A stretch of 64,000 nucleotides of DNA from CBDFKS01 sp965248905 (lineage in GTDB: Bacteria > Chloroflexota > Dehalococcoidia > Lucifugimonadales > JAGWBF01), in assembly GCA_965248905.1 (NCBI GenBank), contig CBDFKS010000003.1, forward strand, positions 124,001 to 188,000, written 5' to 3'. Positions 32,601 to 40,161 of this stretch are shown here, piece by piece. The position numbers and the translations under genes are program-made. How positions within the stretch are numbered: position 1 is the first letter of the stretch; each line of letters starts with the position of its first letter. The notes below the pieces were generated by a model. The model was not told the DNA's origin and ran no database searches. It saw only the letters and a list, made by a program, of their open reading frames with translations.

Positions 32601-34305
32601 AAGAGGTGAAAACCATCTCAGGCTCGTATCCAAGCTCCCCGGAAAATAGCAGCCTGTAGTAGCGAGAGCTCAACGGGTAACGATCGGGGAGTCTGGCCAC
32701 GCTTCCGTAGGTACGATTGCTGTAGAAGACCAAGTAATCCCCCAGGGCCAGATCAAGGGCGATAGTGTCCATCTTCGCCAGGGTATCTCTCTCGTAGATA
32801 CGAATCTGACGTACGTTGTAGCTATGTATGTCCCTCAAACCCTCATCCCAATGGTTGTCGGTAATGATGACCGAATCGGTGGGAACGTTCTGGTTTATCC
32901 AGCGCGAGGCCTGTACGGCGGTATGGGGACTCGCGTACACTCTTTCGAAAGAGATGGCGTAGAAAGCGGTGGCCGCCACTACGACAGCCATCACTAGGAC
33001 GATGGCATGGGGCGTATACCTGGCAGCCTGACTTCTGATACTTGGCCATCCATCTCCCACTGCGGGTAAGGGCGATGAAAGGGCCCTCGCCCTGTCCAAC
33101 AGCCAGAAAAGCATGCCAGAGCCCATCAGAATGATGAATGGCATGAGGGGGAATATGTAGCGCAGGAATTTGACCTCGAATATGCCCAGCATGATGAAGT
33201 TGGGCACCACCCATGCTAGAAACAGCAGCTCGGCCTTCCAGGCAGGACCTCGCCTTGTAACTTTGAACAATGTGAATAGCAGGCCTCCCCAGGCGACGAT
33301 GCCCAGCGGTAACCCCAGGCCCCACAACGCGGTCTGCTGTAGCTCGTACAAGAAGGGTGGAGAGTTTACGTATTGGACCGTAAATGGCACAGTACCTGCC
33401 GTGCGGGCCATGTCGGCTTGCCACGTTATGTCGCCGAAGAAGGTGAATATATCAAGAAGGGCATAGGGGGTCGTAATGAGAAACGCCGCAGCAGCGATTA
33501 CCGCCGCCAACAAGGCGTGGGTCCCGACTTTCCGGACCTGTTCAGGGCTGGGTATCCTCCAGCCACTGCCGGCGATCCTGGAAAGGCTGAATCCATATGC
33601 TAAAACGAGAGGCAGCACGAGGGGCAGGGCGCTAACCTTGGTGGCGAATGTCAATCCGACGAAGAGCCCGAGAAGAGCAGAGTCCCGAAGTCTCAAACGC
33701 TCCATTACCTGGAGCATGTACCAGAAGGAGGCCATCAAAAAGAAGACCAGCAGGGGCTCAGGTCTGTAGAAGTGGCTTATTTGGATATGGATGACCGCTA
33801 GAGACACCAGGGCCGCTGCAAGGAGCCCTACTCGCCTGCTGAATACTATTTTGCCCAGCAGATACACCATGAAGACTGTGCCCACGTCGGCCAGGGCAAC
33901 GATGGTCCTGCCTATGTAGCTCATATCCAACAGGGAGCTCATGTCCCGGAATGGCTCGATCAGCGAGCGCACCAGAACGATCATATAGATAAGGACGCTT
34001 CCCATAGGGAACCAGTGCGGATTGAGGGGGCTCTTGTCGGCATCCAGGAAAACTGCGGGACTGGGTATGCCGGGCTCCATTTTCGGGTGTTCTCTGACGC
34101 AGTCTTCGTAGTGAGGGGCTTCGGAGACCACGCGGAACATACAGTCGGCTCTCATGTAGAAAGAGCGCTCGTCGGGATGAAACCCGTGGCCATCGTCCCA
34201 GTCGATGCCGTAAAGCCGCAGCCCTAGGGCCATCAACAGAATAAGGGGCAATAGCAACCCGGGAAGAGATGCATAAACGCGGGTTCTGAGTCTAGGCCAG
34301 TCCAT
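29611..34305 (-). CDS. Giant membrane protein: GT39/PMT-like glycosyltransferase fused to a DUF2298 domain
   Basis: 1564 residues and many hydrophobic segments. The first ~700 residues look like a GT39/ArnT-type transferase: an N-terminal TM, then GFHPDERSFYMRA (the DE in the first extracellular loop is the usual catalytic acidic pair region), VDSFYRPEPLLVFFL-like TM runs and LLDRARALSSPL. The second part from ~700 is DUF2298 (Chlor_Arch_YYY): GGYLNYYYWGQFVVAALIKA near residue 850 carries the name-giving YYYWG, followed by more TM helices, EFPFFSFLFADLHAHM and AINSWDYPTYVLLA. Such proteins probably transfer sugars from lipid carriers at the cell surface. Residues ~914-943 are encoded by a double palindromic repeat and are not family-like. 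Fusion of the two parts may be lineage specific. Confidence 0.8.
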   Translation of the reverse strand: MDWPRLRTRVYASLPGLLLPLILLMALGLRLYGIDWDDGHGFHPDERSFYMRADCMFRVVSEAPHYEDCVREHPKMEPGIPSPAVFLDADKSPLNPHWFPMGSVLIYMIVLVRSLIEPFRDMSSLLDMSYIGRTIVALADVGTVFMVYLLGKIVFSRRVGLLAAALVSLAVIHIQISHFYRPEPLLVFFLMASFWYMLQVMERLRLRDSALLGLFVGLTFATKVSALPLVLPLVLAYGFSLSRIAGSGWRIPSPEQVRKVGTHALLAAVIAAAAFLITTPYALLDIFTFFGDITWQADMARTAGTVPFTVQYVNSPPFLYELQQTALWGLGLPLGIVAWGGLLFTLFKVTRRGPAWKAELLFLAWVVPNFIMLGIFEVKFLRYIFPLMPFIILMGSGMLFWLLDRARALSSPLPAVGDGWPSIRSQAARYTPHAIVLVMAVVVAATAFYAISFERVYASPHTAVQASRWINQNVPTDSVIITDNHWDEGLRDIHSYNVRQIRIYERDTLAKMDTIALDLALGDYLVFYSNRTYGSVARLPDRYPLSSRYYRLLFSGELGYEPEMVFTSYPELFGVSFVDDTFSRAKIPEPESLKKFKPGPISLNLGYADENVIDYDHPKVLLFKNVDELSYSQLLGLLTGAVTAETPRGGRMLSPLPDSHVAEDPQLGLMLSAEDKAVQREGGTWSEIIKRDSWTNSVPILAWLLLVEVIYLAALPLATFLFRPLPDRGIVFAKILGILGVSYVAWLLASLEWMSFSRLSVLVGILTVAFLSALVLAAKWGEFIEFLQRNWRLMAVAEVLFLVAFLAFVAIRMANPDLWHPFRGGEKPMDFAYLNAVLRSSYMPPFDPWFSGGYLNYYYWGQFVVAALIKATGILPSVAYNLAIPLLFALTVTGAYSIVYNVTAGLRRLGTASENPPSPSMGEGRDGGVLPPTSILPHEGGRRLTRRTFIGLTFVAKSGPWRWWTRGVAWGPVFAGLLAGLFVAVVGNLDGIGQVVKGSWNGLFHGTPFPSLDFISDFWRSSRMLPQTEDVTPSALTFWLPDKVHSVPEIGHHITEFPFFSFLFADLHAHMIVIPFTLLAAGLGLSLLVGLRDGGRWWIGITTVALAVAVGSLWAINSWDYPTYVLLAIVLIAIGVYLRTATPAVKLGLFASLSAGVVLLSILVFLPFHVNYHPYPTGIDTSKWETPLLNFMGIHGLFFLLIATFLTVISWTRVKELARGLIRLSSNAFAPSGLWEAHLGTLAETRRIPWVALPVALGLVVVIYLAVVGYWTAVLLCLVLAPTLWVASKVVAERGERASYTLFPLVLVSLALLIGIGVEFVRVEDDIGRMNTLFKYYLEMWVLLGMASAYILWYLASRGAFSLRKPSWIRGVWLVVLIVLLGSSVMYPILGTKSRLADRFSTQNMTLNGSDYMKSAVYTREGPALELGWDHAAIRWLQDNVQGSPVVLEAHSEQYDWSSRISDYTGLPTVLGWPWHQTQQRMKYSDAVRARSSAVGELYSTPNVQLAVDLLKIYEVEYVVVGQLEHAYYPEDGLRKFDTMVQEGMAELVYQNERVKIYRGMWYN
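31477..31566. repeat. BIME-like pair of palindromic repeats inside the GT39/DUF2298 gene
   Basis: Two opposed units: cctcctccccccttcgtggg and onward, and gggtagggatgggggtg in complement (cacccccatccctaccttcc), separated by gcaaaa. This head-to-head layout is typical of REP/BIME elements. The frame remains open through both. Confidence 0.75.
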
Positions 34306-34329
34306 TCATACCTCGAATAAAGAGGGCAC

Positions 34330-34455
34330 CTAGTACTCAGTCAACCAAGATATGATAGGTGCCTTTCACCTCCATTCTAGCCTTCCCCCCTTGATGGGGG
34401 AGAGTTAGAGTGGGGGTGAAACAATGCATCGATTTTAAGGTTGACTGAGTACTAG
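34330..34455. mobile_element. MITE-like element, copy 1
   Basis: A 126-bp element with perfect 17-bp terminal inverted repeats: ctagtactcagtcaacc at 34330-34346 and ggttgactgagtactag at 34439-34455. The interior carries the palindromic unit ccttccccccttgatggggg. There is no coding capacity. A second copy in the opposite orientation begins at 63859 and leaves the window at 64000; both share ggtgaaaggcac...tcttggt next to the inner end. The 34306-34605 gap otherwise holds only a promoter. Confidence 0.75.
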
Positions 34456-34550
34456 CTATTCTAACAACCCAACATACGACGGTAAATCAAGTAAGGTTTG
34501 GTTTTGTACGAATAGCAAACTCCGATTCCCTTCGTTAGCTATTCGAGTCT

Positions 34551-34579
34551 TCGACAAAAGTCCGATTTCGGCACATAAT
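34551..34579 (+). promoter_or_regulatory. Strong sigma-70-type promoter
   Basis: TCGACA (34551-34556) and CATAAT (34574-34579) with 17-bp spacing, each one base from consensus. The next start codon is at 34606, 27 nt later. Confidence 0.6.
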
Positions 34580-34605
34580 ATGAATTCCTAGGACTGTAAA
34601 AGAAT

Positions 34606-34974
34606 ATGCGTATGATATATGAACCTGACGGTGACGTTCTGGAGATTCGACTTACTGAAGATGATTGGTCGAAGGCCGTGGACATCAACGCGGACACCGT
34701 GGCCCATCTAGACCCTCAAGGCAAATTGGCCGCAATCGAAATCCTCGGAGCCAGTGAGTGCTATCCTCTAGAGGAGCTGGCCTCCTACTCTACGGAATCT
34801 CTCCAATCTCTGTCCGAGGTGGCCAAATCCTCGAGATTGGTCCCTGATGCGTTGAAGCATGCTGCCCAACTGGGAAAGCTCAAGGCCGTCAAAATAGGCC
34901 GTAATTGGGCCACTACCAGAAGCTGGGTTGTGGAATATCAGCGAAGCAGCAGGAAATCTAGGAAATTCGCGTAA
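34606..34974 (+). CDS. DUF2283 domain fused to a helix-turn-helix-like C-terminus
   Basis: 122 residues. The N-terminal ~60 form a DUF2283 domain (MIYEPDGDVLEIRLTEDDW, VAHLDPQGKLAAIEILGAS). The C-terminal VPDALKHAAQLGKLKAVKIGRNWATTRSWVVEYQ has the layout of excisionase-like HTH proteins (helix, turn, then K-I-G-R-x-W). The pairing could give a self-regulating DNA-binding antitoxin-like protein, but that is inference. It has a strong promoter 27 nt upstream and no partner gene in the same direction until tag, 51 nt downstream. Confidence 0.65.
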   Translation: MRMIYEPDGDVLEIRLTEDDWSKAVDINADTVAHLDPQGKLAAIEILGASECYPLEELASYSTESLQSLSEVAKSSRLVPDALKHAAQLGKLKAVKIGRNWATTRSWVVEYQRSSRKSRKFA

Positions 34975-35025
34975 ATCTTAGCGTGATGGGGCTCTTAGCT
35001 GCTGTTTCAATGAGGTTATCCTACT

Positions 35026-35589
35026 ATGACCAATCGATGTGAGTGGGCCGGCAACGATCCCCTCTATATTCAATACCACGACCTTGAGTGGGGCGTTCCT
35101 CAACATCAGGACCGAAAGCTGTTCGAGATGCTGATCCTGGAGGGTGCCCAGGCAGGATTAAGCTGGCTGACGATCCTGAGGAAACGAGACGGCTATTTCA
35201 GGGCCTTCGATGGCTTTGACGCTGGCATCATTTCCGAATACAACGACGCCAAGGTAGCGGAATTGCTCTCGGACGCTGGCATAGTACGTAACAGACTTAA
35301 GATCGCTGCGACAGTCCAGAACGCCCGCGCTTTCTTATCGGCGCAGAAGGAGTGGGGGAGCTTCGATGAGTATATGTGGTCTTTCGTAGACGGAGCACCG
35401 AAAAAGAACTCCTGGAAAGGCCTCTCCGAGCTCCCCGCTAAAACGCCTGAGTCCGAAACCATGAGCAAGGACCTGGCGAAGCGAGGATTTCGATTCGTCG
35501 GCCCTACCATCTGCTACGCCTTCATGCAAGCGGTGGGAATGGTGAACGACCACGTGGTGGACTGCTTTCGATACCATGAAGTGTCGTAG
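35026..35589 (+). CDS. tag: DNA-3-methyladenine glycosylase I
   Basis: Removes N3-methyladenine from alkylated DNA as the first step of base excision repair. 187 residues match the Tag family: RCEWAGNDPLYIQYHDLEWGVPQHQDRKLFEMLILEGAQAGLSW is the conserved N-terminal region with the YHDxEWG and E-Q-AGLSW motifs; FRFVGPTICYAFMQAVGMVNDH is the C-terminal GPT-x-Y-x-F-M-Q-A-x-G motif. The zinc-ligand Cys and His positions (RCEW, the His of NDHVVDC and the Cys of VVDCF) are present. It lies after the DUF2283-HTH gene and converges with gap. Confidence 0.93.
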   Translation: MTNRCEWAGNDPLYIQYHDLEWGVPQHQDRKLFEMLILEGAQAGLSWLTILRKRDGYFRAFDGFDAGIISEYNDAKVAELLSDAGIVRNRLKIAATVQNARAFLSAQKEWGSFDEYMWSFVDGAPKKNSWKGLSELPAKTPESETMSKDLAKRGFRFVGPTICYAFMQAVGMVNDHVVDCFRYHEVS

Positions 35590-35611
35590 CTGAGCGCCAC
35601 TTTTGTGGAAA

Positions 35612-36625
35612 CTACAACCCCTTATTCACCATAAAGCTGCACAGGTCGGCGGTGCGGCAGGAGTAACCCCACTCATTGTCATACCATCCCAGCACCTTGA
35701 CCATACTACCTTCCATCACAATCGTGGAGAGAGCATCCAGGATGCAGCTATGGGGATTGCCTTTGAAGTCGGAGCTGACCAGAGGCTCTTCACAATATTG
35801 AAGGATACCCTTTAAGCCCCCTTCCGCGGCCTCCTTAAACGCACTGTTCACCTCTTCCACCGTCACTTTTTTGGACAGCGTGGCCACGAAGTCTGTTACC
35901 GAGACGGTAGTGGTGGGCACCCGAAAAGCTATCCCATGAAGCTTGCCGTTGAGTTCAGGTATGACCAGGCCAACCGCCCTTGCTGCCCCAGTGCTGGTGG
36001 GGATTATGTTGGCCGCCGCAGCACGGGCCCGCCTCAGGTCGCCATGCACCTGGTCGAGTATCTTCTGGTCGTTGGTATAGGCGTGGACGGTGGACATGAG
36101 ACCGTGCTCAATCCCAAAGGAGTCGTGGAGCACCTTCACCATGGGCGCGAAACAGTTGGTGGTACAGGAGGCGTTGGATATTATCTTGTGCTGAGCAGGG
36201 TCATATCGCTGGTCGTTCACTCCCAGGACCACAGTCAGGTCCTCGTTCTTGGCGGGCGCGGATATGATCACCTTCTTGGCGCCCCCAGCGATATGGGCCG
36301 CAGCCTTCTCCCCGTCGGTGAAGATGCCGGTTGACTCTACAACCACCTCGACGCCCATCTCGGCCCAGGGTATCTTGGCCGGATCTCTCTCTGAGAATAC
36401 TCGGACATCCCTTCCGTCAATGGCCAGATCACCATTCCTGGCCTCCACCGTGCCCGGGTAAATTCCGTAGTTGGTATCGTACTTGAACAGATGGGCATTG
36501 GTCTTGGCATCGGCCAGATCATTGACTGCCGCCACCTCAAGCTTCTGGGGATATAGCTCCGTTATCGCACGAGTCACCTGGCGGCCTATCCTGCCGAACC
36601 CGTTTATCCCTATTCGTGTCGCCAT
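35612..36625 (-). CDS. gap: Glyceraldehyde-3-phosphate dehydrogenase, type I
   Basis: Reversible NAD-linked oxidation of glyceraldehyde-3-phosphate in glycolysis and gluconeogenesis. 337 residues: the GINGFGRIGRQVTR nucleotide-binding start, the catalytic Cys in SNASCTTNCFAPMVKVLHD (around residue 152) and the His in STVHAYTNDQ (~178), then RRARAAAANIIPTSTGAARA and WYDNEWGYSCR. All catalytic residues are present and the length is normal. It is on the minus strand together with enolase, with the HEPN/MNT and HicB genes between them. The ATG at 36625 has a GGAGGC ribosome-binding site (GGGAGGCGGATC upstream). Confidence 0.96.
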   Translation of the reverse strand: MATRIGINGFGRIGRQVTRAITELYPQKLEVAAVNDLADAKTNAHLFKYDTNYGIYPGTVEARNGDLAIDGRDVRVFSERDPAKIPWAEMGVEVVVESTGIFTDGEKAAAHIAGGAKKVIISAPAKNEDLTVVLGVNDQRYDPAQHKIISNASCTTNCFAPMVKVLHDSFGIEHGLMSTVHAYTNDQKILDQVHGDLRRARAAAANIIPTSTGAARAVGLVIPELNGKLHGIAFRVPTTTVSVTDFVATLSKKVTVEEVNSAFKEAAEGGLKGILQYCEEPLVSSDFKGNPHSCILDALSTIVMEGSMVKVLGWYDNEWGYSCRTADLCSFMVNKGL

Positions 36626-36638
36626 GATCCGCCTCCCG

Positions 36639-37055
36639 TCACTGTGATTCGATCGTCCGTCTGACCTCGTTCACAATACCCCCTGCCCACTCAACCGCCT
36701 CTTCCGCCTGGCCCTGGGTGAACACTTGAAATGGCGCGAGCTCGGTGCCAGGATGGGCATTCGGATATCGAGGTGTTATGTAATATTGATCAAGCCTGCT
36801 CGCCGTCTCCTTATACTGCTCAAACTGGGGATAGCTATCCACTATCTTATCCAAGAGCTCCCTTACTGAATGGCCCAGCACATATCTGGCCCCACCAAGA
36901 TACGCTAATGCCTTAATCGCTTTTTCAGCAGATTGTTGCGCATTGAAGCATGATTGGGCGTTGAATCCCTCCGCCAGCCCTAATTTGGCGAACTCTAAGT
37001 CGTTTTCGGCCTGCGAAAGCCAACGTTTAGCCTCCTCCTGAGGATTAGGCTTCAT
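36639..37055 (-). CDS. HEPN domain protein (HEPN/MNT pair)
   Basis: 138 residues: WLSQAENDLEFAKLGLAEGFNAQSCFNAQQSAEKAIKALAYLGG is the HEPN core with the conserved F-x-A-Q-Q-S/A-E-K-x-x-K-A. RYPNAHPGTE contains an R-x4-H motif (RYPNAH), so nuclease residues may be complete, unlike the HEPN at 23843. It overlaps the nucleotidyltransferase gene upstream by 11 nt. Such pairs act as type II or VII toxin-antitoxin systems. It lies between gap and eno. Confidence 0.85.
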   Translation of the reverse strand: MKPNPQEEAKRWLSQAENDLEFAKLGLAEGFNAQSCFNAQQSAEKAIKALAYLGGARYVLGHSVRELLDKIVDSYPQFEQYKETASRLDQYYITPRYPNAHPGTELAPFQVFTQGQAEEAVEWAGGIVNEVRRTIESQ

Positions 37056-37380
37056 ATATTACTATTCCATCTTCTACGACATTGAGGATAAACGGATTGC
37101 CGCCGTCTCGCATACTTTCGAATTCCTCTTGGGTATAGACCAGAATCTCCAGGGCATTTGGCATCACACTAAATAGCCCGTCGAAATCTCTATACCTATC
37201 CAGGAATGGAGTCTCGGTATTTTTAATAATGACCAGGTCTATGTCGCTGTACTCGTCGGCTTCACCTCTTGCGTAAGACCCAAAGATGATAGCTCGCTGC
37301 GCACCGCCTTTTTCCAGAACGGCGGCGAAAGAGCGCTTGATCTCTTCTAAAGACACTTTGATTTTCGTCATGGCAGTCAT
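37045..37380 (-). CDS. Minimal nucleotidyltransferase (MNT)
   Basis: 111 residues with the G-S-x10-D-x-D motif in FGSYARGEADEYSDIDLVII. This is the size and motif of MNT antitoxins that AMPylate a HEPN partner. It is upstream of the HEPN gene in transcription and overlaps its start. The C-terminal LEILVYTQEEFESMRDGGN is normal for the small NTase family. Confidence 0.85.
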   Translation of the reverse strand: MTAMTKIKVSLEEIKRSFAAVLEKGGAQRAIIFGSYARGEADEYSDIDLVIIKNTETPFLDRYRDFDGLFSVMPNALEILVYTQEEFESMRDGGNPFILNVVEDGIVIYEA

Positions 37381-37486
37381 TGCTGTCGATCTCGGTTGTC
37401 GTTCGGCAGACTTGTCTCAGCACTGAAAGGTCCTTCGAATCCGAGATTCCTGAACTTTCTTATTAGATTCCTTCTAGATAGAGGTC

Positions 37487-37732
37487 TCAAACCCTTTCTT
37501 TCTCCGGGCTCAAAGATATTCCTGCGATTACGGGAATATCGTCATCGTTGTCCCGAAGCTTAAGTATCAGCCAGTCTTCCAAGACTTCTTGAAGCTGCTG
37601 CCTACATTCTTCTAAAGTACTGGCGTCGGCCCAAACACCTCGAAGCTCGGCGATCTCTCCGAAAAAGGTCCCATCGTCCAGAATTTTGTATCTAGCACAT
37701 TTCATAGCTTCACTGATATAGGCCGTAATCAT
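37487..37732 (-). CDS. HicB-family antitoxin (no HicA neighbour)
   Basis: 81 residues: MITAYISEAMKCARYKILDDGTFFGEIAELRGVWADASTLEECRQQLQEVLEDWLILKL. This is a HicB subtype with ARY-x-I-L-D-D-G-T-x-x-G-E-I and a VWA-x-x-x-T-L-E-E-C turn. The usual HicA gene is not found on either side, so it is an orphan or pairs with a distant toxin. It lies between the HEPN/MNT pair and eno. Confidence 0.8.
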   Translation of the reverse strand: MITAYISEAMKCARYKILDDGTFFGEIAELRGVWADASTLEECRQQLQEVLEDWLILKLRDNDDDIPVIAGISLSPEKERV

Positions 37733-37777
37733 AAACCCATAAACCCTCTGTTGATTTGTTAGCTTCGAAAGCGCTTG

Positions 37778-39064
37778 TCACATTCCTATATGAGAGTAAG
37801 CCATCCGCCCAGCGTACCGAGCCTTTGACCCTAGCTCCTCTTCGATCCTCAGTAGACGGTTGTATTTGGCCAGTCTCTCGGATCTACAAGGAGCTCCGGC
37901 CTTTATCTGACCCGTTCCCCAGGCAACCGACAGGTCGGCGATGGTGCTATCCTCGGTCTCTCCAGACCGATGGCTCATCACGGTGCTCCAACCCGCTCCC
38001 TTGGTCATGGATACAGCTTCATGTGTCTCGGTGAGGCTGCCGATCTGATTGAGCTTGATCAGCACTGAGTTGCTGGCTTCTGACTGTATTCCCTTCTTTA
38101 TCCTATCCGGGTTAGTCGTGTAGAGATCGTCTCCCACAAGCTGCACACGGTCGCCGAGAAGGGCTTCTAGAGCGCTCCAACCCTCCCAGTCGTCCTCTGC
38201 TAGCCCATCCTCGATGCTCAGGATAGGGTAGATCTTTACCCATTCGGCATAGTATTCTACTAAGTCCTTGGAAGAGTAGGTTGCTCCTTCTCGCTCCAGA
38301 ACGTAAGCGCCATCCCGGAATAACTCTGTTGCGGCGGCATCCAGCGCTATGAAACAGTCCACGCCTGGCCTATAACCTGCTTTCTCTATGGACTCTAGCA
38401 CCAACTCCAGTGCGTCCTTATTGGAGGGGAGGGTAGGCGCGAATCCACCTTCGTCTCCAACAGTGGTGCTGAGCCCTCTGGCTTCGAGTATATTCGCAAG
38501 GCTGCGATAGACTTCCGCTCCAGCACGCAGAGCTTCAGAGAAGGAGTCTGCCCCCACGGGCACTATCATAAACTCCTGGAAGTCCGTGGAGTTGCTGGCA
38601 TGCCTGCCACCGTTGAGAATATTGAACATCGGTACAGGCAAGCTGAGGCTTTCTCCCTGAGATAGGTAGCGATATAATGCTACCTGCTTTGAAGCCGCCG
38701 CGGCGTGGGCAACCGCGAGGGACACCGCTAATATAGCATTCGCTCCCAGGTTGGACTTATCATCGGTTCCATCCAGTTCAATCAGGAGATGATCAATATT
38801 CGTTTGGTCGAAGGGGTCTCTTCCCTTCAATGCGGGGAATACCTTTTCGTTAATATTGGCTACCGCCCTCAGCACACCCCTGCCATTGAAGCGTCCCTGG
38901 TCACCATCCCTCAGCTCCACAGCCTCGTGTTTTCCCGTACTGGCGCCCGAGGGCACCATGGCACTTCCATGCGCCCCGTCCGACAAGTGGGCCTCGGCTT
39001 CCACTGTGGGATGACCACGGGAATCCAGGACCTCTCTACCATGAACGCTCTCAATGGTCGTCAC
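37778..39064 (-). CDS. eno: Enolase
   Basis: Dehydrates 2-phosphoglycerate to phosphoenolpyruvate. 428 residues: IESVHGREVLDSRGHPTVEAE (N-terminal domain), VPSGASTGKHEA (loop 1), VPMFNILNGGRHASNS, LVGDDLYTTNPDRI, LIKLNQIGSLTET (catalytic Lys) and the enolase signature around SIEDGLAEDDWEGW. The SHRSGETEDSTIADL and CRSERLAKYNRLLRIEEELG end are normal. The start codon lies 12 bp from the 150-bp dispersed repeat, so that repeat probably occupies its promoter region. gap is 1.2 kb downstream on the same strand. Confidence 0.96.
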   Translation of the reverse strand: MTTIESVHGREVLDSRGHPTVEAEAHLSDGAHGSAMVPSGASTGKHEAVELRDGDQGRFNGRGVLRAVANINEKVFPALKGRDPFDQTNIDHLLIELDGTDDKSNLGANAILAVSLAVAHAAAASKQVALYRYLSQGESLSLPVPMFNILNGGRHASNSTDFQEFMIVPVGADSFSEALRAGAEVYRSLANILEARGLSTTVGDEGGFAPTLPSNKDALELVLESIEKAGYRPGVDCFIALDAAATELFRDGAYVLEREGATYSSKDLVEYYAEWVKIYPILSIEDGLAEDDWEGWSALEALLGDRVQLVGDDLYTTNPDRIKKGIQSEASNSVLIKLNQIGSLTETHEAVSMTKGAGWSTVMSHRSGETEDSTIADLSVAWGTGQIKAGAPCRSERLAKYNRLLRIEEELGSKARYAGRMAYSHIGM

Positions 39065-39076
39065 GGCTTCTCCTAA

Positions 39077-39226
39077 GGTCTTTCGATCGTCTTTCCTGGG
39101 CAGATGTTTCCGCTCACCCTGAGCCTGTCGAAGGGCACCGCTATGGTTCTACAACTCTTCGGCTTTGCTCAGGATCTGGCTCACCATAAGCGTCAGTTTC
39201 CTCCCACCTCGGATAATCGAAAGGCC
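39077..39226. repeat. 150-bp dispersed repeat, copy 2
   Basis: Same length as 28208-28357 with about 19 differences by eye and no gaps. It lies directly upstream of the enolase start codon, in the 39065-39429 gap. The remainder of that gap holds a hairpin at 39371-39414 and no gene. Confidence 0.75.
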
Positions 39227-39370
39227 TTGCGGCTTCTCCTGGTATTAGACCAGATTTGGTATTGTGAGTGGGTATCAGCCAGTTCCGAGGGCCCCTATGT
39301 AGAATAACTAACCTACCTGGGGGCTATCTGTGTTATTACGGTTGCCGTTTTCCAGACTCTATTCTGGCGT

Positions 39371-39414
39371 CCAGTATTTCGGGCCGTTGTTATTTTAGTA
39401 GGGCCGAATACTGG
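39371..39414. repeat. Inverted repeat (possible terminator of the minus-strand gene to its right)
   Basis: Arms ccagtatttcgggcc (39371-39385) and ggccgaatactgg (39402-39414) pair over ~13 bp with one or two mismatches. A 16-nt loop separates them. There is no clear T-run, so Rho-independent termination is doubtful. It lies 15 bp from the 3' end of the TIGR00725-type gene. Confidence 0.4.
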
Positions 39415-39429
39415 TCTGAGAAGCGTAGC

Positions 39430-39939
39430 TCAGCCAGTGATCATCCGACCTTGCACAGGAGCGGCTTGAGCCCTTGCCTGGGCGGCTTCTATTGCCTTCT
39501 CAACGGCGTCCACTGGGTCCTTGGCTATGATCATCTTGTTATCTTTTTCGCCATTTTTAGAGAATGACCAGGTATCCAGGCCGATCACTGGAATGTCTAC
39601 CCGTAGTGCGTAGCTGATCTCTGAGAGGGTCCCATAGGAGCCATCAACAGCAATAACAGCGCCTCCGGTGTAAGCCACGATGGCGTTTCGAGCATACCCT
39701 ATATCAGTACATATGTGTATGTCCACCCACTGATTGGCATCGCTGGGGTCCCTCCCGGGCAGGATGCCTATGGTGGTGCCTCCGGCGGACTTGGCGCCAC
39801 GGCATACGGCTTCCATCACTCCGGTCAGACCGCCGCACGCTACCATCGCCCCCCTCTTGGCCAGCTCCCTACCCACCTCTTCGGCAAGTATTTCAGCTTC
39901 GGGTGGGGGCTCAGCACCCCCGATCACAGAAATTATCAT
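39430..39939 (-). CDS. TIGR00725-family SLOG/LOG-like nucleotide-binding protein
   Basis: 169 residues with a Rossmann-like start MIISVIGGAEPPPEAEILAEEVGRELAKRGAMVACGGLTGVMEAVCRGAKSAGG. This is the pattern of the TIGR00725/SLOG group (GG-x-x-P and GGL-x-GVM-E-A). The PGGxGTxxE of true LOG phosphoribohydrolases is replaced by GSYGTLSEISYAL. The family may bind nucleotides or nucleotide-derived signals; its role is not established. The C-terminus is extended with Ala/Gln-rich residues (AAQARAQAAPVQG). Confidence 0.85.
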   Translation of the reverse strand: MIISVIGGAEPPPEAEILAEEVGRELAKRGAMVACGGLTGVMEAVCRGAKSAGGTTIGILPGRDPSDANQWVDIHICTDIGYARNAIVAYTGGAVIAVDGSYGTLSEISYALRVDIPVIGLDTWSFSKNGEKDNKMIIAKDPVDAVEKAIEAAQARAQAAPVQGRMITG

Positions 39940-40161
39940 TTACGTATTTCCCTTATTCCGCTACAAAATGGCCTTGCGAGCATCTCTCTTAGCTCCACGT
40001 CGTAGCCTGACGCTACTGCCACGTCTCAGTTCAGCAAGGCATGGGTTATTATACCAAATCGCCGATGCCAGTGCGTAACCACGAGACGCCGTCGCTGGAC
40101 CACCTTAATAACTTCTTAAGAGTTTGCTCATAATGTTAGTGTTGATAGCAGAGGAGGGGAC

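Noticed and set aside
39104..39307. Plus-strand open frame upstream of eno
   Set aside because: It reads through the 150-bp dispersed repeat and has no family similarity.
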